Source of the DNA: Thiohalospira halophila DSM 15071
GTDB taxonomy: Bacteria; Pseudomonadota; Gammaproteobacteria; Thiohalospirales; Thiohalospiraceae
Assembly: GCF_900112605.1 (NCBI RefSeq)
Contig: NZ_FOMJ01000010.1
Coordinates: forward strand, 1-64,000
Direction: 5' to 3'
Length of the DNA stretch: 64,000 bases
Shown here: piece after piece, positions 57,776 to 64,000 of the stretch
How positions within the stretch are numbered: position 1 is the stretch's first letter
Layout: each line of letters begins with the position of its first letter
Made by a program: the position numbers and the translations under genes
The notes under the pieces: generated by a model
Databases searched by the model: none
The model's input: the letters and a program-made list of their open reading frames with translations, nothing else
Told to the model about the DNA's origin: nothing

Positions 57776-57984
57776 CAGCCCCCCTCGCGTTCGCGGCGCC
57801 GGACCCACCAGGCGCGCCCCAGGACCCACAGGGCGGCGAGCAGCGAGAAGGCGGCCAGCCAGCCGGCCTGCGCTTCGGCGCCGGTAACCACCCGATGGAT
57901 GACGAGCCAGGCCAGGGGAAGCAGGATGAGGATGAGACCGAGGTCGCGCTTGACGGCATTGAAGGGGCTGGGCGCCACTGTCAT
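57775..57984 (-). CDS. Small two-TM membrane protein coupled to rlmE
   Basis: From ATG 57984 it encodes 69 residues with two hydrophobic helices (LGLILILLPLAWLVIHRVVTG and WLAAFSLLAALWVLGRAWWV) and a basic end (RRREREGG). The stop shares one base with the rlmE start, so translation is probably coupled. The frame is open for 17 more codons upstream (to 58035), which would overlap the yhbY promoter region. No family is recognised. Confidence 0.5.
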   Translation of the reverse strand: MTVAPSPFNAVKRDLGLILILLPLAWLVIHRVVTGAEAQAGWLAAFSLLAALWVLGRAWWVRRREREGG

Positions 57985-58037
57985 GCCGCCGGAGCCGCGG
58001 GTTACACTATCTTTTTGCCTTCGGAGCCCCATCACCC

Positions 58038-58337
58038 ATGCCCCTGAATCCGCGCCAGCGCCAGTTCCTGCGCCGCCAGGCCCATCATCTCAAGCCGGTG
58101 GTCACCCTCGGCCAGGCCGGCCTCTCCGAGGCCGTGGCCGCCGAGGCGGATCGCGCCCTCACCGACCATGAACTGATCAAGGTGCGCATCGCCGCCGGTG
58201 ACCGCGACGCCCGCTCGGCGATGTCCAAGGAGCTGGCGCGGCTCACGGCGGCGGAGACGGTCCAGGTCCTCGGCCGGGTGGTCATCCTCTACCGCGCCCC
58301 GGCCGAGGGCGAGCCGAAGATCGCCCTGCCCCGGTAG
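58038..58337 (+). CDS. yhbY: YhbY-type CRM RNA-binding protein
   Basis: The 99-residue protein is a single CRM domain: LNPRQRQFLRRQAHHLKPVVTLGQAGLSE with the GxxG-like loop, then ELIKVRIAAGDRDARSAM and VQVLGRVVILYR. It binds pre-50S ribosomal particles in relatives. A TTACACTAT -10-like box lies about 35 nt upstream. It diverges from the rlmE-ftsH genes and converges with greA, with only 2 nt between the stop codons. Confidence 0.93.
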   Translation: MPLNPRQRQFLRRQAHHLKPVVTLGQAGLSEAVAAEADRALTDHELIKVRIAAGDRDARSAMSKELARLTAAETVQVLGRVVILYRAPAEGEPKIALPR

Positions 58338-58339
58338 CC

Positions 58340-58822
58340 TCACTCGTAGCGGACCTCGGCGATCTCGTATTCCTTCAGACCGCCGGGGGTCTCCACGCGG
58401 GCAATGTCGCCCTCCTCCTTGCCGATGAGGCCCCGGGCCACCGGGGAGGTGACGGAGATGAGGCCCGATTTGATATCGGCCTCCTCGTCACCGACGATCT
58501 GGTAGGTAAACTCCTCGCCGGTGGCCTCGTCCACCAGGTCCACCGTGGCCCCGAAGACCACCTTGCCATCCGCCTTCACGGTGGTCGGGTCGATGATCTG
58601 GGCATCGGCGAGCTTGGATTCCAGCTCCTGGATCCGCCCCTCGATGAAGCCCTGCTGCTCGCGCGCGGCATGGTACTCGGCGTTCTCCTTGAGATCGCCG
58701 TGCTCGCGCGCCTCGGAAATGGCATCGATGACCTTGGGGCGGTCCTCGGTCTTGAGGCGATGCAGCTCCTCGCGCAGCTTTTCCGCGCCCCGCACCGTCA
58801 GCGGCATCTTCTGTTCGCTCAT
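58340..58822 (-). CDS. greA: Transcription elongation factor GreA
   Basis: The 160-residue factor has the N-terminal coiled coil tip ([23 protein letters not shown] with the acidic DxxE) and a C-terminal FKBP-like domain ([21 protein letters not shown]). It stimulates RNA polymerase to cleave backtracked RNA. Its ATG overlaps the carB stop by 4 nt (ATGA), so it is translated with carB, the usual carAB-greA order. Confidence 0.97.
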   Translation of the reverse strand: MSEQKMPLTVRGAEKLREELHRLKTEDRPKVIDAISEAREHGDLKENAEYHAAREQQGFIEGRIQELESKLADAQIIDPTTVKADGKVVFGATVDLVDEATGEEFTYQIVGDEEADIKSGLISVTSPVARGLIGKEEGDIARVETPGGLKEYEIAEVRYE

Positions 58823-61800
58823 TGGGTCAGCTCCCTGTGCAGTCGCTGCATGCTGTTCACGTCGAAGGGGTCGTTCTGGTGGATGGCGATGGCCGTCGCC
58901 TCCGCCCCGGCCAGGGTGGTGGTATAGGTCACCTTGTGCATCAAGGCCTCGCGCCGGATCTCGTAGGAGTCGGCGATGGCCTGCTTGCCATCGGTGGTAT
59001 TGATGATGAGGGCGATCTCGTCGTTCTTGATCATGTCGACGATGTGCGGCCGCCCCTCGGTCACCTTGTTCACCACCTCACACTCCAGGCCGGCCGCGCG
59101 CAGGACCTCGGCGGTCCCGCCGGTAGCCACCACCTCGAAGCCGCTGGCCACCAGGCGCTCCACCACCGACGCGATACCGCCCTTGTCGGCGTCGCGGACG
59201 CTGACGAAGACCCGCCCCTCCCGGGGAAGGATGACGCCGGCGCCGAGCTGCGCCTTGGCGAAGGCCTCGCCGAAGGTACGGCCCACACCCATGACCTCGC
59301 CGGTGGACTTCATCTCCGGGCCCAGCAGGGGGTCCACGTTGCGGAACTTGATGAAGGGGAAGACCGCTTCCTTCACCGCGTAGTACTGGGGCACGACCTC
59401 GCCGTGGATCCCCTGGTCGGCCAGACTGCGGCCGGCCATGCAGCGCGCGGCGATACTCGCCAGCGGGCGGCCGGTGGCCTTGGCCACGAAGGGGATGGTC
59501 CGCGAGGCGCGCGGATTCACCTCCAGGATGAAGACGTTGTCCCCCTGGACCGCGAACTGGACGTTCATGAGCCCGACCACGGAGAGCCCCTGGGCGAGCT
59601 TGCGCGTCTCCCGGCGCAGTTCTTCCTGGAGTTCGGCGCTCAGATGGTACGGCGGCAGCGAGCAGGCGGAGTCGCCGGAGTGGACCCCGGCCTGCTCGAT
59701 ATGCTCCATGAGCCCGCCGATGACCACCTCCTCGCCGTCGCAGACGGCGTCGACGTCCACCTCGGTGGCGTCGTCCAGGAATCGATCCAGCAGCACCGGC
59801 GCCTCGTTGGAGACCTGGACCGCCGCGTCCATGTAGCGCTGCAGCTCTGCCTTATTGTAGACGATCTCCATGCCGCGCCCGCCCAGGACATAGGAGGGGC
59901 GGACCACCAGCGGGTAGCCGATCTCGTCGGCGAGCTTCTCCGCCTCCTTCTCGGTCCGCGCGGTCCGGTTGGGCGGCTGGCGCAGGTCCAGGTCGTCCAG
60001 CAGCTGCTGGAAGCGCTGGCGATCCTCGGCCAGGTCGATGGAGTCCGGCGCGGTGCCGATGATGGGGGCACCCGCGGCCTCCAGATCCCGGGCCAGCTTC
60101 AGCGGCGTCTGGCCGCCGTACTGGATGATGATCCCCTCGGGCTGCTCCAGGTGGACCAGCTCCAGGACATCCTCCAGGGTCAGCGGCTCGAAGTAGAGCC
60201 GGTCGGAGGTGTCGTAGTCCGTGGAGACGGTCTCCGGGTTGCAGTTGACCATGATGGTCTCGTACTCGTCCTCGCGCAGCGCCAGGCTGGCGTGGACGCA
60301 GCAGTAGTCGAACTCGATCCCCTGGCCGATACGGTTGGGGCCGCCGCCCAGGACCATGATCTTGGGCTTGTCCGTGGGCGCGGCCTCACAGGCGCGCTCG
60401 TAGGTGGAGTACATGTAGGCGGTGGTGGAGGCGAACTCCGCCGCGCAGGTATCCACCCGCTTGTAGACCGGTCGCAGCCCCAGGTCCTGGCGGCACTTGC
60501 GCACCGCCGACTCGCGCACGCCGGTGAGCGTCGCCAGGCGGCTGTCGGCGAAGCCCAGCCGCTTCAGGCGGCGCAGACGCGGCTCGTCCAGGGCATCGAA
60601 GCCCTGCTCGCGGACCTCTTCCTCCAGCTGCACCAGGGCCTGGATCTGCTCCAGGAACCAGGGGTCGATGCCGGTGGCCTCCTGGGCCTCCTCGCGGGTC
60701 ATCCCGGCCCGGAAGCCGTCGGCGAGGTACCAGAGCCGGTTGCTGCCGGGGAAGCGGCACTCGTGCCGGATCCGCTCCAGGGCGTCGGCCTCGTCGATAT
60801 CCACCCGCTCGGTGAGGCCGTCGGCACCCGTCTCCAGGCTGCGCAGCGCCTTCTGCAGCGACTCGGGGAAGGTCCGGCCGATGGCCATGGCCTCCCCCAC
60901 CGCGCGCATCTGGGTGTTCAGGCGGTCGTCGGCCTGGGGGAACTTCTCGAAGGCGAAGCGCGGGATCTTGGTAACGACGTAATCCAGCGCCGGCTCGAAG
61001 GAGGCCGGGGTGAGCCGGCCGGTGATGTCGTTGCCCAGCTCGTCCAGGGTGTAGCCCACCGCGAGCTTCGCCGCGATCTTGGCGATGGGGAACCCGGTGG
61101 CCTTGGAGGCCAGCGCCGAGGAGCGCGACACCCGGGGATTCATCTCGATGACGATCATCCGGCCGGTCTTCGGGTCCACGGCGAACTGGACGTTGGAGCC
61201 GCCGGTATCCACGCCGATCTCCCGCAGCACCGCCAGGGAGGCGTCGCGCATCACCTGGTATTCCTTGTCGGTGAGCGTCTGCGCCGGGGCCACGGTGATG
61301 GAGTCGCCGGTGTGCACCCCCATGGGGTCGAGGTTCTCGATGGAGCAGACGATGATGCAGTTGTCCGCATGGTCGCGGACCACCTCCATCTCGTACTCCT
61401 TCCAGCCGAGGACCGACTCCTCGATGAGCAGTTCGTTGGTCGGCGAGAGCTCCAGGCCGTTCTCGCAGATCTCGACGAACTCCTCCTTGTTGTAGGCGAT
61501 CCCGCCGCCGGAACCGCCCAGGGTGAAGGAGGGCCGAATGATGGCCGGGAAGCCGATGCGCGCCTGGACCTCCAGCGCCTCCTCCATGGAGTAGGCGACA
61601 TCGGACTCCGGGACCTCCAGGCCGATACGGCGCATGGCCTGCCGGAACTGGTCGCGGTCCTCGGCCATGTCGATGGCGTCCACCGAGGCGCCGATGAGTT
61701 CCACGCCGTACTGGCTCAGGACCCCCTGGTGGTTGAGGTCCAGGGCGCAGTTGAGCGCCGTCTGGCCACCCATGGTGGGCAGCACGGCGTCGGGCCGTTC

Positions 61801-62040
61801 CTTCTCGATGATCCGGGCGACGGTGCGCCACTCCACCGGCTCGATGTAGGTGGCGTCGGCCATGTCCGGGTCGGTCATGATGGTGGCCGGGTTGGAGTTC
61901 ACCAGGATGACCCGGTAGCCCTCCTCCCGCAGCGCCTTGCACGCCTGGGCGCCGGAGTAGTCGAACTCGCACGCCTGGCCGATGATGATGGGGCCGGCGC
62001 CGATGACCAGGATGCTCTGAATGTCGGTACGTTTCGGCAT
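58819..62040 (-). CDS. carB: Carbamoyl-phosphate synthase large subunit
   Basis: The 1073-residue enzyme has two homologous ATP-grasp halves (first: [20 protein letters not shown] and [13 protein letters not shown]; second: [20 protein letters not shown] and [13 protein letters not shown]). The C-terminal MGS-like allosteric domain ([20 protein letters not shown]) follows. It makes carbamoyl phosphate for pyrimidines and arginine. It starts 16 nt after carA. Confidence 0.98.
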   Translation of the reverse strand: MPKRTDIQSILVIGAGPIIIGQACEFDYSGAQACKALREEGYRVILVNSNPATIMTDPDMADATYIEPVEWRTVARIIEKERPDAVLPTMGGQTALNCALDLNHQGVLSQYGVELIGASVDAIDMAEDRDQFRQAMRRIGLEVPESDVAYSMEEALEVQARIGFPAIIRPSFTLGGSGGGIAYNKEEFVEICENGLELSPTNELLIEESVLGWKEYEMEVVRDHADNCIIVCSIENLDPMGVHTGDSITVAPAQTLTDKEYQVMRDASLAVLREIGVDTGGSNVQFAVDPKTGRMIVIEMNPRVSRSSALASKATGFPIAKIAAKLAVGYTLDELGNDITGRLTPASFEPALDYVVTKIPRFAFEKFPQADDRLNTQMRAVGEAMAIGRTFPESLQKALRSLETGADGLTERVDIDEADALERIRHECRFPGSNRLWYLADGFRAGMTREEAQEATGIDPWFLEQIQALVQLEEEVREQGFDALDEPRLRRLKRLGFADSRLATLTGVRESAVRKCRQDLGLRPVYKRVDTCAAEFASTTAYMYSTYERACEAAPTDKPKIMVLGGGPNRIGQGIEFDYCCVHASLALREDEYETIMVNCNPETVSTDYDTSDRLYFEPLTLEDVLELVHLEQPEGIIIQYGGQTPLKLARDLEAAGAPIIGTAPDSIDLAEDRQRFQQLLDDLDLRQPPNRTARTEKEAEKLADEIGYPLVVRPSYVLGGRGMEIVYNKAELQRYMDAAVQVSNEAPVLLDRFLDDATEVDVDAVCDGEEVVIGGLMEHIEQAGVHSGDSACSLPPYHLSAELQEELRRETRKLAQGLSVVGLMNVQFAVQGDNVFILEVNPRASRTIPFVAKATGRPLASIAARCMAGRSLADQGIHGEVVPQYYAVKEAVFPFIKFRNVDPLLGPEMKSTGEVMGVGRTFGEAFAKAQLGAGVILPREGRVFVSVRDADKGGIASVVERLVASGFEVVATGGTAEVLRAAGLECEVVNKVTEGRPHIVDMIKNDEIALIINTTDGKQAIADSYEIRREALMHKVTYTTTLAGAEATAIAIHQNDPFDVNSMQRLHRELTQ

Positions 62041-62055
62041 GGGGGTGGCGCTACC

Positions 62056-63204
62056 TCAGTGGGCACTCCGGGAAGCCTTCATGAGCTCCACGAAGTGGTC
62101 GAACAGGGGGCGGACATCATGGGGACCCGGGCTCGCCTCGGGGTGGCCCTGGAAGCTGAAGGCCGGGCAGTCGGTGCGCTCGATGCCCTGGAGGCTGCCG
62201 TCGAAGAGCGACCGATGGGTCGGCCGGAGATTCTCCGGCAGGCTCGCCTCGTCGATGGCGAAGCCGTGGTTCTGGCTGGTGATCATCACCCGGCCGGAGG
62301 CGATGTCCTGCACCGGGTGGTTGGCCCCGTGGTGGCCGAACTTCATCTTCTCCGAGCGCGCCCCGCTGGACAGCCCCAGCAACTGGTGGCCGAGACAGAT
62401 CCCGAACAGCGGCACCCGCCGCTCGGTGAGTTCACGGATGGCGTCAATGGCATAGTCGCACGGCTCCGGGTCGCCGGGGCCATTGGAGAGCAGCACCCCG
62501 TCGGGCGCCAGTTCCATGACCTCCGACACCGGCATCCTCGCCGGCACCACGGTGACCCGGCAGCCGCTCTCGGCCAGCATGCGCAGGATGTTGCGCTTGA
62601 TACCGTAGTCGTAGGCGACCACGTGCCAGGGGTAGTGCTCCTCGATGGGGTGGGGCGCCTCCGGATACCCCTCACCGTGGCGCCAGGCCTTCTGGACCCA
62701 CTCGTAGGGGGTGTCCGTGGAGGCGACGGCGGCGAGGTCCATGCCGGAGAGGCCGGGGAACTCCCGGGCGGCCGCCACGGCGGCGGCCTCGTCCACCTCG
62801 CCGGCCATGAGGCAGCCGCGCTGGGCGCCCTTTTCCCGCAGCAGGCGGGTGAGCTCACGGGTGTCCACCTCGGCGATGGCCACGGTCCCGTGGCGGCGCA
62901 GGTAGTCACCGAGTTCTTCCCGGGAGCGGTAGTTGCTCGCCTCCAGGGGCAGGTCGCGGACGATGAGGCCGGCGGCCTGGATGCCGTCGGACTCCTCGTC
63001 GTCCTCGTTGACCCCGGTGTTGCCGATGTGGGGGTAGGTCAGTGTCACCAGCTGGCGCAGATAGGAGGGATCGGTGAGGATCTCCTGATAGCCGCTCATG
63101 GCGGTATTGAAGACCACCTCGCCGACGCTCCGGCCCTCGCTGCCGATGGCGACGCCGTGGAAGATCGTCCCGTCCTCCAGGGCGAGAATGGCAGGCTTTT
63201 CCAA
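62056..63204 (-). CDS. carA: Carbamoyl-phosphate synthase small subunit
   Basis: The 382-residue glutaminase subunit begins [17 protein letters not shown] and contains [16 protein letters not shown]. The class I amidotransferase site is [15 protein letters not shown] (Cys nucleophile) with SQNHGFAID and [14 protein letters not shown]. It feeds ammonia to CarB. The start is most likely TTG 63204, with GGAGGG 5 nt upstream. The open frame upstream runs through a strong hairpin and is not CarA-like. Confidence 0.96.
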   Translation of the reverse strand: MEKPAILALEDGTIFHGVAIGSEGRSVGEVVFNTAMSGYQEILTDPSYLRQLVTLTYPHIGNTGVNEDDEESDGIQAAGLIVRDLPLEASNYRSREELGDYLRRHGTVAIAEVDTRELTRLLREKGAQRGCLMAGEVDEAAAVAAAREFPGLSGMDLAAVASTDTPYEWVQKAWRHGEGYPEAPHPIEEHYPWHVVAYDYGIKRNILRMLAESGCRVTVVPARMPVSEVMELAPDGVLLSNGPGDPEPCDYAIDAIRELTERRVPLFGICLGHQLLGLSSGARSEKMKFGHHGANHPVQDIASGRVMITSQNHGFAIDEASLPENLRPTHRSLFDGSLQGIERTDCPAFSFQGHPEASPGPHDVRPLFDHFVELMKASRSAH

Positions 63205-63231
63205 GGCAACCCTCCGGTCTGGACATGCAAA

Positions 63232-63260
63232 GCGGGAGCACCCCTCGGGGTGACTCCCGC
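63232..63260 (-). terminator. Hairpin in the carA leader (terminator or attenuator)
   Basis: GCGGGAG (63232-63238) pairs with CTCCCGC (63254-63260), and CACCCC pairs with GGGGTG inside, with one bulged base. This makes a 13-bp stem on the minus strand followed by TTTGCAT. It lies between dapB and carA, 28 nt upstream of the carA start. It could end the dapB transcript or attenuate carA. Confidence 0.55.
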
Positions 63261-63342
63261 ACAACGTTCATCGTCGACTCGTGAATGGCGTCAGTTTAAT
63301 GGACCCCCGCACAGGCCGACAAGCGCCCGATACCCCGGGTGG

Positions 63343-64000
<658 letters not shown>

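Overview
The window is a high-GC stretch of a gammaproteobacterial chromosome. Gene order and protein character (acidic surfaces and acidic tails on RbfA, NusA and the lipoproteins) suggest a halophilic Chromatiales/Ectothiorhodospiraceae-like organism. This placement is inferred from synteny and composition, not from a database search.

Layout. (1) 1-2.1 kb is a decayed accessory patch: the 3' end of an IS3-family transposase, a multiply frameshifted IS481-type transposase, an IS30 transposase stub, a 44-residue membrane ORF, and a truncated tRNA-Val(GAC) relic. (2) 2.2-21.4 kb is a set of small transcription units for envelope, signalling, redox and repair functions: a Met-rich Spy/CpxP-like protein, a dienelactone hydrolase lipoprotein, an MCP, a DksA/TraR-type zinc finger, a Cys-less glutaredoxin-DUF3429 fusion, glutathione peroxidase, a diguanylate cyclase, a SulP transporter, a universal stress protein, two peroxiredoxins, a smr-dinB-recJ-like operon, a YheT-like hydrolase, egtBD (ergothioneine), and an MgtC/DUF4010 membrane protein. 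(3) 21.4-29.8 kb, minus strand, is the classic rimP-nusA-infB-rbfA-truB-rpsO-pnp operon. (4) 29.88-36.58 kb is a 6.7-kb genomic island inserted between tRNA-fMet and rimP. It is bounded by a 12-bp direct repeat of the tRNA 3' end and carries a large serine recombinase, an ImmA/IrrE-type metallopeptidase with a two-TM partner, and two tandem PQQ-repeat lipoproteins with 3 and 8 repeats. (5) 36.6-51.6 kb holds the initiator tRNA and a complete 14-gene complex I operon (nuoA-N, nuoC and nuoD separate) followed by a DUF2818 gene. (6) 51.7-58.0 kb is a small membrane gene, rlmE, ftsH, folP, glmM, tpiA and secG. (7) 58.0-64.0 kb is yhbY, and dapB(partial)-carA-carB-greA.

The housekeeping blocks follow known gammaproteobacterial synteny (secG / nuo / tRNA-fMet / rimP operon; dapB-carAB-greA). 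The interruption between tRNA-fMet and rimP therefore stands out. The tRNA gene is regenerated by the island, and the island supplies a replacement terminator for the tRNA inside the 3' end of the recombinase gene. What look like the original tandem terminators are stranded next to rimP. Several start codons (MCP, YheT-like hydrolase, ftsH, carA) appear to be TTG, each preceded by a purine-rich ribosome binding site.
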